The notes beneath the pieces were generated by a model, which had not been told where the DNA came from, searched no databases, and saw only the letters and a program-made list of their open reading frames with translations. 64,000 bases of DNA from an uncultured Dorea sp. (GTDB taxonomy: Bacteria > Bacillota > Clostridia > Lachnospirales > Lachnospiraceae). A program made the position numbers and the translations under genes. Each line of letters starts with the position of its first letter. The first letter of the stretch is position 1. Shown in pieces: positions 47,986 to 57,137 of this stretch. Location of the stretch: the NCBI GenBank assembly GCA_948602995.1, contig CAPEBR010000004.1, positions 62,001-126,000 on the forward strand. The letters run 5' to 3'.

Positions 47986-49733
47986 ATGGAACCCATATCG
48001 GAAATCACAATCCCCTGGTCATCTACAAGTGCCGCATCCTCTGCTTCCTGACCTTCTGCTGTGGACGGGACTGTTTCCTTAAGCTGTCCGCTGACACTCT
48101 GGGCTCTAAGGAGACAGAAGCTTTTCAATGTACTGACTCCTTTCTGGAATTCCTCACTGGTGCAGAATTTACTCGGATCTTTGTCCACATATGGGGCGAT
48201 CATCCCGGATACCGAATCCACCATTTCCGTAAAATATCCGCTGTCAAAATAAGATTCCATCAGCTCTTCCAGACAGGAATGATACAGCTCCGTATATTCG
48301 TCATTTTCAAAAATCCATGCAATCATGGGCCGGGAGGAGATCTCGCCGCCTGATACCGGATCATCTACGGGATAATTAATCAGTTCTTTTGCGTCTGCTC
48401 CTGCCTCAAACGCTCCGAACGCAAGGTTATAATCCCATGGAATCATGGACAGCTTCCCATCTTTTTCATACAGATAATAATTATGAATCATGGAGCCTGT
48501 ATAGCTGTCAAAATTGCAGACAAAATTATGGACAGCAAAGTACCGGATTACCTGATCTATATCCACCGTCTCTTCAAGTTCCTCTTTGTCCCCGAGCTTT
48601 TTCAGCGAGGAAATGAGCCTGTCTCTGTCGGCATCCGTAATATCTGTTTTGGCATTGTCAAAAATATTCTTATAACTTTCATAATTGTCATCTGAATACA
48701 GAAGCGAGACATCATCACTGCCTGGCATAGCACCTCCCGGCGGCATTTTCCCGGACTGATTCCCACCATTCTGCGGCGGTACTGTTCCTTCCGGCAGTCC
48801 TTCTGGCGGATCCCCGCTATTCTGCGGCGGTGCTGTTCCTTCCGTCAGTTCTTCTGGCTGATTCCCGCCATTCTGCGGCGGTGCTGTTCCCTCTGGTAGT
48901 CCTTCTGGCGGATCCCCGCCATTTTGCGGCGGTGCTGTTCCTTCCGGCAGTCCCCCGGGCAGATCTCCTCTGTTCTCCCATGGTACTTCCCCTTCCGGCA
49001 TTCCTTCTGGCGGATCCATGCCATCCTCCGGGGTCGGAACCGCGCTGCCGTTTCCCTGCTTCTTATTGAATTCTTCTTCATTAAATGCGCCGCCGTTTCC
49101 GCGTCCGCCTCCCATATCCATGCTGTCCGGCTTATAGAGATTTCCATAATTCTTTCCGTAATTTCTGGTCAGAAAGCTCTCCTCTACAGCCTCCACGGCA
49201 AGATAAAGCCCCCAGTCTTTTCCATTCACCTTAATATATGCATAGCTGCACAGAGGAGAGGCCACGCCTGAATCCCGCATCATCTGATAGCAGAGATAGT
49301 CCTTCATGTAGGTATTATCCTGAATGATGTTATTCAGACTGATCTTGTCGAGTCCGTGATAGGTTCTTGTATCATCATAGCAGTCAAATTCAATCTTAAA
49401 ACTATATCTGTCATTTCCATAGCGGGCAACGGAACTGAGGGATGTATTTCCCTTGGCCCGGATTCCTGCATTCTTAAAGGTTTCACCGTCAATGACAACC
49501 GAGCATTCGCTGTACTCCTCATTTTCACAGGTATCTATAAAACTGTCCCAGTCCTCCATCTTGATTTCAATGGTATGTACCTTCGAGGTATCAAACAGCC
49601 TTGTCTCATAACCAATCTCTGCTGAAACCGGCTGAACCCCCAGCGACTGTGCATTGACCAGCACAAGCACAAGAAGCAGGACAATACATAATGCAGCACA
49701 GCAGATCTTGTCAATATGCTTATGGGTTGACAT
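47979..49733 (-). CDS. CotH kinase family surface protein with repeat insert
   Basis: 584 residues. An N-terminal membrane or signal segment (about 8-38) is followed by the CotH domain (about 48-215 and 355-560). Typical CotH motifs are IRAKGNTSL, RYSFKIEFD, LDKISLNN, SPLCSYAYIKVNGKDWGLYLAVE and, after the insert, IHNYYLYEKDGKLSMIPWDYNLAFG with the catalytic WD. CotH kinases phosphorylate secreted proteins or form spore-coat parts. The domain is split by about 130 residues rich in Pro, Gly, Gln and Glu with four copies of a 17-residue unit (GLPEGTAPPQNGG...). Third gene of the VTC-DUF4956-CotH operon, 52 bases after DUF4956. Confidence 0.92.
   Translation of the reverse strand: MSTHKHIDKICCAALCIVLLLVLVLVNAQSLGVQPVSAEIGYETRLFDTSKVHTIEIKMEDWDSFIDTCENEEYSECSVVIDGETFKNAGIRAKGNTSLSSVARYGNDRYSFKIEFDCYDDTRTYHGLDKISLNNIIQDNTYMKDYLCYQMMRDSGVASPLCSYAYIKVNGKDWGLYLAVEAVEESFLTRNYGKNYGNLYKPDSMDMGGGRGNGGAFNEEEFNKKQGNGSAVPTPEDGMDPPEGMPEGEVPWENRGDLPGGLPEGTAPPQNGGDPPEGLPEGTAPPQNGGNQPEELTEGTAPPQNSGDPPEGLPEGTVPPQNGGNQSGKMPPGGAMPGSDDVSLLYSDDNYESYKNIFDNAKTDITDADRDRLISSLKKLGDKEELEETVDIDQVIRYFAVHNFVCNFDSYTGSMIHNYYLYEKDGKLSMIPWDYNLAFGAFEAGADAKELINYPVDDPVSGGEISSRPMIAWIFENDEYTELYHSCLEELMESYFDSGYFTEMVDSVSGMIAPYVDKDPSKFCTSEEFQKGVSTLKSFCLLRAQSVSGQLKETVPSTAEGQEAEDAALVDDQGIVISDMGSMR
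48765..48970. repeat. 51-bp tandem repeat within cotH
   Basis: Four copies of a 51-bp unit with few changes encode GLPEGTAPPQNGG plus DPPE or NQPE. In-frame length variation would alter only the spacer. Confidence 0.85.
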
Positions 49734-49785
49734 ACACTGCCCCCTTTCCTTATTTATAACAGTTCAGATAAGCAGATCTATTCCC

Positions 49786-50457
49786 TTATCCCATATATTC
49801 TCCATTGTAGCTTACCAGAACGGCGCTATCTACGCCCTCCATGTCTGCCAGCGTATTCACAAAATCTGTGTCTGCATCCTTTAGCCGAACCTCCATATTA
49901 AGCTCTATGGATCCCCTTCTTGCTGATTTACTCTTCACTGTAAGACGCTTTACCCTGTCATGCAAAAATTGCATGACTGCCTTCTCATTCTCGTGGCTTT
50001 TGCAGCTTACAACTACAATATAGGGATTCAGATGTGATTTTGTATTCACAAATATAAGCAATACAATCCCGATGAATATACTTCCCACTACTGCCAGCAG
50101 AATAAACCCTGCTGCAAGAACGATTCCTACTGCAATTGACCAGAATAAATATGCAATATCAAGGGGTTCCTTAATAGCTGTCCTGAACCGGACGATGGAC
50201 AATGCACCAACCATACCAAGAGAAAGCACTACATTTGAGGTCACAGCAAGGATTACTACCGTGGTAATCATGGTCAGTGCAACCAAAGTCACGCCAAAAC
50301 TCGATGAATACATCACTCCTGTATAGGTTCTTTTATATACCAGAAAAATAAACATCCCCAGCCCAAATGCGCACAACAGTGCGATAATGGTGTCAAATAC
50401 ACTAATACTGGTAATATTCTCCAAAAACCCTGATTTGAAAATATCATTAAAAGTCAT
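49786..50457 (-). CDS. DUF4956 membrane protein
   Basis: 223 residues. Three or four membrane helices (about 20-40, 50-75, 100-125) precede a cytoplasmic domain (about 140-223) of alternating strands and helices, SIELNMEVRLKDADTDFVNTLADM. GMVGALSIVRFRTAIKEP in the membrane part is the family hallmark. Its function is unknown, but it is repeatedly encoded with VTC-type polyphosphate polymerases and CotH kinases, as here. The start at 50457 has AAAGGA 9 bases upstream; the longer frame enters the VTC gene without a ribosome site. Confidence 0.9.
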   Translation of the reverse strand: MTFNDIFKSGFLENITSISVFDTIIALLCAFGLGMFIFLVYKRTYTGVMYSSSFGVTLVALTMITTVVILAVTSNVVLSLGMVGALSIVRFRTAIKEPLDIAYLFWSIAVGIVLAAGFILLAVVGSIFIGIVLLIFVNTKSHLNPYIVVVSCKSHENEKAVMQFLHDRVKRLTVKSKSARRGSIELNMEVRLKDADTDFVNTLADMEGVDSAVLVSYNGEYMG

Positions 50458-50513
50458 AGCCTTTTTTCCTTTCATTTTTGTCATATATAACTGTTTATGT
50501 AATGATACACATT

Positions 50514-51188
50514 TTAGCCGTAGCTCCGGCATGCCGCATATTTTGAAAATGCACAGGCACGCCGCCCCGGAAGCCATATCGCATCGCGGATAATGTCTGG
50601 AAGGAATTCATCCCACTTTACTTCCAGGATGACCGAAGAGAAAGCTGCCTTAATCGTTATAGCTTCCATATTCAGAAAATCTCTGCAGCAGGTCCCGGCA
50701 CGGATCTGGTAGTCCAGCGTAATACGCACATTTCCCGGCGGGAAAACAAAGGGCATACGCATATACTCTACGATCGTCTTCGGCGCAAGTCCCCTGGAGA
50801 GCATCTTCGAGTACAGCTCCGCCTCCAGTTCCTGCCCTGATTCCAGCAAAGCCCTGCTGTCGCCTTCCAGAATCCTCCTTACCGTCTCTTTCGGAACTGT
50901 CACTGCTTCTTTGCTGCAAAGTCCATTATATTTGCTCTTTTTTTCCAGCTGAATATACGAAGTATCATCGTTATAATACCGGATGCGGAATTTCTCTCTC
51001 CGGTTCACACCGTCAATCTTCTCCCTCAATGCCTGATCGCTCATATTATCAAAATAAAGACTCCGGACGAGATATCTTCCATCCGGCTGTGCATGGGGAT
51101 CTGGTCCTGCCACTGCACAGAGCCTCTGCTTTAATACAAGAAAATCTGATTCATTAATCTCATGTTTCCATTCATGCCGGTATTTCAT
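50514..51188 (-). CDS. VTC domain protein, polyphosphate polymerase-like
   Basis: 224 residues, a single VTC catalytic domain of the CYTH-like tunnel fold. MKYRHEWKHEIN, VRSLYFDN, REKFRIRYYND, YIQLEKKSKYNGLCSKE and the C-terminal VILEVKWDEFLPDIIRD place basic and acidic residues along the tunnel. Yeast Vtc4 makes polyphosphate from ATP with this domain; bacterial copies are presumed to do the same. GGAGG lies 10 bases before the ATG at 51188. First gene of the operon with DUF4956 and CotH, which suggests polyphosphate or protein phosphorylation at the envelope. Confidence 0.9.
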   Translation of the reverse strand: MKYRHEWKHEINESDFLVLKQRLCAVAGPDPHAQPDGRYLVRSLYFDNMSDQALREKIDGVNRREKFRIRYYNDDTSYIQLEKKSKYNGLCSKEAVTVPKETVRRILEGDSRALLESGQELEAELYSKMLSRGLAPKTIVEYMRMPFVFPPGNVRITLDYQIRAGTCCRDFLNMEAITIKAAFSSVILEVKWDEFLPDIIRDAIWLPGRRACAFSKYAACRSYG

Positions 51189-51295
51189 TCTACCTTTTCC
51201 TCCTTTCTTCTGATACACGGATTGTTACGTGCTATGCACTCTCACAATCCTAAAACGCCCGGGATTCGCTCATTTTTGCATGAAAAACGGCTACT

Positions 51296-51323
51296 TATAT
51301 ACAATACAGATAAAATATGTCAA
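51296..51323 (-). promoter_or_regulatory. promoter of the VTC-DUF4956-CotH operon
   Basis: On the minus strand TTGACA (51323-51318), 16 bases, TATATA (51301-51296). The leader to the ATG is about 100 bases. Confidence 0.7.
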
Positions 51324-51361
51324 AAATATGGTAAAGCTGTGTTCATTGTGTGATACTGCGC

Positions 51362-51425
51362 GTTACTGTTCACACAGAACTTTGCATTTACTGCAAAACG
51401 ATTTTCATTAAATTTTGCGAATGAG
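51362..51425. repeat. family B element, internally deleted
   Basis: GTTACTGTTCACACAGAACTT, then the hairpin TTTGCATTTACTGCAAA, then a decayed end TTTTGCGAATGAG. It lies between the divergent VTC operon and the nitroreductase gene. Confidence 0.65.
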
Positions 51426-51517
51426 ATAAGGGATTTTTCTCCAAAATAGATAATGAAATTATCTGGAAGAAGGGATATACTGGAAGTAGAATTCAGATTA
51501 GGAGGAGATGTTTTAAA

Positions 51518-52036
51518 ATGAATGAAGTATTAAATAGCATTTACACCAGAAGAAGTATCCGTAAATTCACGGATGAAGCTGTTGCAAAGGAATTAATTGA
51601 CGAGGTTGTAAAAGCCGGGACACATGCACCGAGCGGAAAGAACATGCAGACCTTCCGGTTCTTCATTATGCAGAATGCGGATTCTATTCTGGCACTGCAG
51701 GAGGTGGTAGGAAAGGGTATGGAAAATCCTTCTTATACTTTCTACGGGGCAAAGGCTATGATTATCGTTACCTGCAATAAGGAGGATGTGAATGGTGTAG
51801 AGGATGGTTCCTGCGCACTGGAGAATATGATGCTTGCCGCACATTCCCTCGGCCTCGGAAGCTGCTGGATCAACCAGTTAAAATACTGCGGAGACAAGCC
51901 GGAGGTTGCTGCTTATCTTGATCAGATCGGGCTGCCTGAGGGACGCCGTGTAGTGGGCATGCTGGCTCTCGGGCATGCCGCTGAGGAAGGAACTGCACAT
52001 CCAAGAAAAGAAGGGCTTGTAACTTACCTTGATTAA
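51518..52036 (+). CDS. nitroreductase family protein
   Basis: 172 residues, FMN-dependent homodimer. The opening VLNSIYTRRSIRKFTDEAV carries the Arg residues that bind the FMN phosphate; KAGTHAPSGKNMQTFRF and AHSLGLGSCWINQL complete the site. It reduces nitro groups, quinones or related electrophiles with NAD(P)H; the short form is common in anaerobes and substrates vary. AGGAGGAG lies 8-10 bases before the ATG. It appears monocistronic and divergent from the VTC operon. Confidence 0.92.
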   Translation: MNEVLNSIYTRRSIRKFTDEAVAKELIDEVVKAGTHAPSGKNMQTFRFFIMQNADSILALQEVVGKGMENPSYTFYGAKAMIIVTCNKEDVNGVEDGSCALENMMLAAHSLGLGSCWINQLKYCGDKPEVAAYLDQIGLPEGRRVVGMLALGHAAEEGTAHPRKEGLVTYLD

Positions 52037-52107
52037 TACTGCACTGGATACGGGAGGGGGGAGGGATTATGCCATCCTTCCCCTTCCTCTCTGTTTTTAG
52101 GAACTAC

Positions 52108-52142
52108 AAAAAAAGAACCCGGATTCACCGAGTTCTTTTTTA
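52108..52142 (-). terminator. terminator of tRNA-Arg
   Basis: A 10-bp stem AAGAACCCGG/CCGAGTTCTT with a 5-base loop and T-runs on both sides, directly after the tRNA on the minus strand. It may also serve the convergent nitroreductase gene. Confidence 0.9.
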
Positions 52143-52216
52143 CGTGGGCGAGAGGATTCGAACCCCCGACCTTCTGGTCCGTAGCCAGACGCTCTATCCA
52201 GCTGAGCTACGCCCAC
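52143..52216 (-). tRNA. tRNA-Arg (anticodon ACG)
   Basis: A complete 74-base cloverleaf read on the minus strand: acceptor GTGGGCG/CGCCCAC, D arm GCTC/GAGC, anticodon stem TCTGG/CCAGA with loop CTACGGA (anticodon ACG, normally modified to ICG), T loop TTCGAAT, discriminator G. CCA is not encoded. Confidence 0.97.
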
Positions 52217-52313
52217 ATAACATATATGAAATATATGTCCCTTGCAACAAAAAATATTATAAGACAATTTTTTCTCCTTGTCAACTATAAAATCCAAATA
52301 TTCTTAATTTCTC

Positions 52314-52450
52314 GTTACTTTTCACAGCCTGGAAGGCCGCTCATAGTAACAATTCGGGGCGGCATTCCAAGTTTTGCTACGCAAAAACCGCCCCTCACCC
52401 CTGCATCATATTCTCACGGAATGCGCAGCTTACGCGCATTCCTGACCTGT
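52314..52450. repeat. family B composite element
   Basis: GTTACTTTTCACAGCC...CTCATAGTAAC (52314-52350), a GGGGCGG...CCGCCCC hairpin (52356-52394) like the one after PFK 2, and TTCTCACGGAATGCGCAGCTTACGCGCATTCCTG (about 52411-52444), like the one after ybjQ. It lies at the 3' end of potD. Confidence 0.7.
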
Positions 52451-52455
52451 GAATG

Positions 52456-53994
52456 CTATAGTTTTTTCCATACCAGTATAGCGGAAGCCATGATCAAGAC
52501 AGCAGCAATCATCCATACCCATGCCGGGATATCGTGAATGTTGCAGCACCGGACATTGATCCACATCTGGTTAATGGCCTGGTTCTGCTCTTCATCGAAG
52601 CATACCATCAGCGCTGATCTTGCGATTGCCTCCTCTGAGGGATACTGCGCAAAGAGCTGCCGGTATACCTGGTCAGAGGGCGCCGTTATGACATAATCCT
52701 TTGTCTCCTCCCCGTCCTCTGCGAAAAAATATCCCAGATCATAGTCTGACACATCCTTGTCACCGTCCTCTGCCCCGTAGCACCAGTTTGCATATTCAAA
52801 GATACGTCTGTCATCTCCGCCGGAAATAACAGAGGTATAGCCGATATAATACATATTCCGGATCACATTATCCGCCCTGGAATTAAAGTTAATAAATGCC
52901 TCTGCCGCATGCTGCTTTGCCGGATCTTCCCTGATCCCGTCCTTCATCAGCACCCATCCGTCAAAATAGATATTCGTGGACTCCCTTGGCACTGCAAATT
53001 CCAGTGTAAAGTCATCCTCGTCCGCCTGGTCCATTGTGTAAACGCCGTCGCCGGACCACTGATAATTGGCAGCTACCTTTCCGGTAACCATATCTGCCTT
53101 TCCCGAATCACTTTCAAAGGAGTAAGCATTATCCTTAACATCCTGGAGATAATCCTGTACCCTGGCAATCGTTTCCTCTGATGTATCATTCATCTCTTCT
53201 TCCAGTCTCTTCTGGTAATCCGGTGCATGGACAAACTGCTCATCCGTAAGCAGCTCTGATTTGATCGCACCTATTGCAGCAAAATAGGAATCCCTCACAT
53301 TATCCTTTATTGTAATCTGTCTGTGGTATGCCGGATCGCTTAAAATCTTCCAGCTTGACGCCGCCTCCTCGCTTACCAGTTCTGGATTATACACAATCCC
53401 TGTAATCCCCCACATATAACCTGCCGCATAATCGCTCCAGGGTTTCCCGTCAATCTCATTGTTCTCGAACACAGAACGGATATAAGGAGACACCCCGTTT
53501 ATATAGTAGTTATTTTTATCAGAGGAATCAAAGAATTCCTCTGTAAGCGGCATCAGACGGTCCTCTGTAAGAAGCTTCATGATCATATATTCTGAAGGGC
53601 ATACGAGATCATAGGTATCTCCCAGGGTAATCATGTTATAGAGATCCTCATTCGTTCCAAATGTGGAGTACTCCACATGAACACGGATCCCGTAGGTATC
53701 ATAATACCATTCTTCGAAATCCTCCAGCATAGAATTTTCACCGATCACATCACCGCTGTCCAAATCAATGGTCTCTTCCTCATCCCAGTCTCCAAGATCA
53801 ATATATTCCTCCCAGTTACAGACACGTAAAGTAACTTCCTTCTCTTCCCTTCTGTCAGCTGCTGATACCTCCCCGGGAAAAGCCGGCAGTCCTGTCATAA
53901 AATCTGCTGCCCCTGGCTGAAGAAAAGTTAAAAGCAGGGAAAACACGATCCCGGATAACAGTCGTATGAATACATTTTTCCTTAATCCTCTCAC
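52456..53994 (-). CDS. potD: spermidine/putrescine ABC transporter substrate-binding protein, membrane anchored
   Basis: 512 residues. The N-terminal membrane/signal segment (about 8-30, FIRLLSGIVFSLLLTFL) is followed by a periplasmic-binding fold: LRVCNWEEYIDLG is the PotD start, with VEYSTFGTNEDLYNMI, DLVCPSEYMI and ANYQWSGDGVYTMD. It captures polyamines for PotBC. It differs from most Firmicute PotD in having no lipobox and an extra C-terminal TM helix (WVWMIAAVLIMASAILV) with KK at the end, so it is anchored at the C-terminus. A GTG start overlaps the potC stop by 4 bases (GTGA). Confidence 0.9.
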   Translation of the reverse strand: MRGLRKNVFIRLLSGIVFSLLLTFLQPGAADFMTGLPAFPGEVSAADRREEKEVTLRVCNWEEYIDLGDWDEEETIDLDSGDVIGENSMLEDFEEWYYDTYGIRVHVEYSTFGTNEDLYNMITLGDTYDLVCPSEYMIMKLLTEDRLMPLTEEFFDSSDKNNYYINGVSPYIRSVFENNEIDGKPWSDYAAGYMWGITGIVYNPELVSEEAASSWKILSDPAYHRQITIKDNVRDSYFAAIGAIKSELLTDEQFVHAPDYQKRLEEEMNDTSEETIARVQDYLQDVKDNAYSFESDSGKADMVTGKVAANYQWSGDGVYTMDQADEDDFTLEFAVPRESTNIYFDGWVLMKDGIREDPAKQHAAEAFINFNSRADNVIRNMYYIGYTSVISGGDDRRIFEYANWCYGAEDGDKDVSDYDLGYFFAEDGEETKDYVITAPSDQVYRQLFAQYPSEEAIARSALMVCFDEEQNQAINQMWINVRCCNIHDIPAWVWMIAAVLIMASAILVWKKL

Positions 53995-54800
53995 TGCCCT
54001 GCACCATTCCTTTCCTGCACATTTTTTCCGGCGCGGATATTCATGACAATTGTAAATAAAACAACCAGCAGAAAAATGACTGTTGACAGCGCCCACAGTG
54101 CAGTCTTAATCGTTGTCTGTGCGCCTTTCGTTGCATTTACCACATAGGTACTGATGGTATCGAAGGTTGCCGGTTTTGTGTAGGTGGCAACAAAATAATC
54201 ATCCAGAGACAGTGTGACCGCCAGAGCGAACCCGGAGACAATTCCAGGAAAAATCTGTGGAATCACAATCCTGACCAGAGCCGTTCCAGGTGTTGCCCCA
54301 AGGTCCAGCGCTGCCTCATAGATACTGGAATCCATCTGCTTAAGCTTCGGTATAACCGACAGAAAGACAAAGGGAGCACATAGCGTCACATGCCCTGCCA
54401 CCAATGGAATAAAAGTATCCTTGCTGACTCCCAGCACTACTACCAGAAGGATGCAGATGGAAAACCCGGTTACAACATCTGCATTCACCACTGGAACCTG
54501 ATTCATAGTATGGATGGCAGACGCCATTCCCTTTTTGGAATAAAATGCCCCAATCGCCCCCATGGTGCCAAGAATCGAAGCCAGGAATGCCGAACCGAGC
54601 GCAAGAACCACTGTGCCAAGAATCATCTTCACAAGCTCCGGCGTTGTAAAAAGCGTCACATAATTATGAAAGGAAAGTCCCCGTATCGCCCCGATATTGG
54701 CCGCATCCGTAAAGCTGTATACAGACAGGATTAAAATAGGCAGATACAAGAACAGCAGCACCAGAACAATCACCATGCTTCTCCATATCTTCTTTGTCAC
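53991..54800 (-). CDS. potC: spermidine/putrescine ABC transporter permease PotC
   Basis: 269 residues with six membrane helices. The EAA loop EAALDLGATPGTALVRIVIPQIFPG contacts PotA. With PotB it forms the polyamine channel. TM1 VLVLLFLYLPILILSVYSF is typical of the family start. The GTG start overlaps the potB stop by 4 bases, and its own stop overlaps the potD start, so all three are translationally coupled. Confidence 0.95.
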   Translation of the reverse strand: MTKKIWRSMVIVLVLLFLYLPILILSVYSFTDAANIGAIRGLSFHNYVTLFTTPELVKMILGTVVLALGSAFLASILGTMGAIGAFYSKKGMASAIHTMNQVPVVNADVVTGFSICILLVVVLGVSKDTFIPLVAGHVTLCAPFVFLSVIPKLKQMDSSIYEAALDLGATPGTALVRIVIPQIFPGIVSGFALAVTLSLDDYFVATYTKPATFDTISTYVVNATKGAQTTIKTALWALSTVIFLLVVLFTIVMNIRAGKNVQERNGAGQ

Positions 54801-55591
54801 AGCAGCACTCCCCCTCTCGCAGTTTCCTCCTCAGCTCCTCTGGTCAGCAGTGTAAACAGGCAGACAATCCCCAGAAGGATCAGCGCAATCATAGAGCCTC
54901 CATGCCAGTTATAAGACGCAAAGTAGCTTCCGATCAGACTTCCCATAATATAAGTACTATTATATAGCATATCAAGTACCACATAATTGGTCATGGCGGG
55001 CAGAAATACCATAGAAACCCCGCTGATGATTCCCGGAAGCGACAAAGGCAGTGTTACCTTTAAAAATGCCTGAAGCTCCCCTGCCCCGAGATCCCTTGCT
55101 GCCTCCAGAAGCGCCCCGTCAAGCTTTGAGATGGTGGTGTAGATCGGAAGGATCATAAACGGAAGGAAATCATAGGTCATGCCAATGACCGTATTCAGGA
55201 AAGGATGGTATGCCAGATTCCCCTCAAGCCATGTAAGAAGCTCTTTTAATGCCGTAATCCTAAGGGAAAAATTAATCCACATAGGCATAATAAAAAGCAG
55301 CAGGATAACTGACTTCTCTTTCAAATGGCTGGTTGCCAGAACATATGCCACAGGATATGCAAGAAGCAGGCATACTGCTGTTGTAACCGCCGCAATGCCA
55401 AAGCTGTAGCACAGGGTTCCCAGCGTATTGGGATCAGAAAAGAATCCAGTCAGATTCTGAATCGTAATCTCTCCCTGCCCGTTGGTAAATGCATAATAGA
55501 TCAGCACAAACAGGGGCGCCATCACAAAAAGCACCAAAAAAATCATATAAGGAATCCCCAGACTTTTTCTGGACAATATCTTTTTCTGCAT
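54797..55591 (-). CDS. potB: spermidine/putrescine ABC transporter permease PotB
   Basis: 264 residues, six membrane helices. SLGIPYMIFLVLFVMAPLFVLIYYAFT starts the PotB/HemX-like permease domain and the EAA loop is EAARDLGAGELQAFLKVTLPLSLPG. It pairs with PotC. It starts 9 bases after the potA stop and overlaps potC by 4 bases. Confidence 0.95.
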   Translation of the reverse strand: MQKKILSRKSLGIPYMIFLVLFVMAPLFVLIYYAFTNGQGEITIQNLTGFFSDPNTLGTLCYSFGIAAVTTAVCLLLAYPVAYVLATSHLKEKSVILLLFIMPMWINFSLRITALKELLTWLEGNLAYHPFLNTVIGMTYDFLPFMILPIYTTISKLDGALLEAARDLGAGELQAFLKVTLPLSLPGIISGVSMVFLPAMTNYVVLDMLYNSTYIMGSLIGSYFASYNWHGGSMIALILLGIVCLFTLLTRGAEEETARGGVLL

Positions 55592-55600
55592 GAGCCCCTC

Positions 55601-57040
55601 CTATTTCTTAACTGTAAATACCATCTTATCTACAGGCATCAGAAGACCCACCTGGTCCTCCATATTCCACAGATACTCATCATTTACCACGAAATCCTGC
55701 TCCAGATCTGTATGAATCACATAGCTGTAATGATCGCCCTTGTAGATCAGATTACTGATATACCCCTGTACCAGACCTTCCTCCTGCTCATCCGTCAGCT
55801 CAATGTCTGTAGGCTTGATGGAAATCCTGATTCTGAGCTTGTTCCTGTCAAGCTCCAGCCCATTTCCGTCAAGGAGCGTTCCGTCCTCTGTCAGCCTGCT
55901 GCCCTTTATAAGATCTGTTAGCTGCACATCAAGAACTTTCCCATTATATTCCAGCTCGTAGTTTCTATTAATCTCCGCAGCGAAGATGTTCGTATGATCC
56001 TCTGCCAGCATAATATGGATGTTATCAGGCTCCACGTATATTCCAACCCGGTCTCCTGCTGCCGCAGAGTTTACAGACTGGGCGATTATCTCATTTTTGC
56101 CGGACTCGACAGTAATCTCATAGTGCATTCCCTTGAAGATCACAGAGGTTACAATTCCTCTAATCTTCCCCTGTCCCGGCTCTGTCAGCAAAACATCCTC
56201 CGGACGCACTACTGCCGTAATATGAGTCCCCTCTTCAAAATCATCCACACAGGCAAACTCCCCTCCGCAGAAGCGGGCCTTAAGCTTCCCCGTCATAATT
56301 CCATTGAAAATATTACTGTCCCCGATAAAGTCTGCCACAAAGGCATTGGCCGGCTCGTTATAGATATCCTCCGGCGTGCCGATCTGCTGCATCTTTCCTT
56401 CTGCCATGACCACGATCTTGTCTGACATAGTAAGTGCCTCTTCCTGGTCATGGGTAACATAAATAAAGGTGATGCCAAGCTCCCTGTGCATCTCCTTAAG
56501 CTCCAGCTGCATCTCCTTACGCATCTTCAGGTCCAGAGCCCCCAGAGGCTCATCCAGAAGAAGGATCTGCGGTTCATTTACCACAGCCCTTGCAATGGCA
56601 ACTCTCTGCTGCTGGCCTCCGGACAGGGTATCAATGCTTCTTTTTTCAAAGCCTTCAAGATCTACCAGCTCCAGGACTTTTTTTACCTTTTTCACAATAA
56701 TATTCTCCGGCATCTTTTTCTGCCGCAGACCGAAGGCAATATTTTCATAAATATTCATATGCGGAAATAAAGCATACCGCTGGAAGACTGTGTTGATGGG
56801 ACGCTCATTCGGCAAAAGCTCTGTAATGGATGTTCCATTCAGAAGAATATCTCCTTCTGTCGGAACGTCAAATCCGGCGATCATCCGCAGAGTCGTCGTC
56901 TTCCCACATCCAGAGGGTCCGAGGAATGTGATGAATTCCCCCTTTTTTACCTCCAGGCTGAGATCTGAGACGGCGCTGAAGCCGTCCTTATAGGTCTTCG
57001 TGATATGCTTCAATTCAATAATATTTGTTTTCTGTTCCAT
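55601..57040 (-). CDS. potA: spermidine/putrescine ABC transporter ATP-binding protein PotA with tandem TOBE domains
   Basis: 479 residues, against about 350-380 for most PotA. The ATPase domain (about 1-240) has Walker A FLGPSGCGKTT, Q loop, signature LSGGQQQRVAIARA and Walker B LLLDEPLGALD. A first TOBE domain (about 245-350, VVRPEDVLLTEPGQG) is followed by a linker and a second TOBE-like domain (about 400-475, IRISIKPTDIELTDEQEEG, KGDHYSYVIHTDL). The extra domain may add regulation by cargo or by a partner. ATG 57040 has GGGGG 5 bases upstream. First transporter gene of the operon and 97 bases after the cupin-type regulator. Confidence 0.93.
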   Translation of the reverse strand: MEQKTNIIELKHITKTYKDGFSAVSDLSLEVKKGEFITFLGPSGCGKTTTLRMIAGFDVPTEGDILLNGTSITELLPNERPINTVFQRYALFPHMNIYENIAFGLRQKKMPENIIVKKVKKVLELVDLEGFEKRSIDTLSGGQQQRVAIARAVVNEPQILLLDEPLGALDLKMRKEMQLELKEMHRELGITFIYVTHDQEEALTMSDKIVVMAEGKMQQIGTPEDIYNEPANAFVADFIGDSNIFNGIMTGKLKARFCGGEFACVDDFEEGTHITAVVRPEDVLLTEPGQGKIRGIVTSVIFKGMHYEITVESGKNEIIAQSVNSAAAGDRVGIYVEPDNIHIMLAEDHTNIFAAEINRNYELEYNGKVLDVQLTDLIKGSRLTEDGTLLDGNGLELDRNKLRIRISIKPTDIELTDEQEEGLVQGYISNLIYKGDHYSYVIHTDLEQDFVVNDEYLWNMEDQVGLLMPVDKMVFTVKK

Positions 57041-57137
57041 GATTTCCCCCAATGATCATAGTATGATGTAAGTGTCAAAAGATATTTTGACACCATGACG
57101 CCACGGATCACTCCTCATCTCATGCTCTGGCATCCTC

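Noticed and set aside
48765..48970. Regular repeats that could be taken for a CRISPR array
   Set aside because: The units are contiguous and in frame within cotH and there are no spacers.
52097..52297. ORF on the minus strand containing VAQLDRASGYGPEGRGFESSRPR
   Set aside because: This peptide is the classic false translation of a tRNA gene; it coincides with tRNA-Arg.
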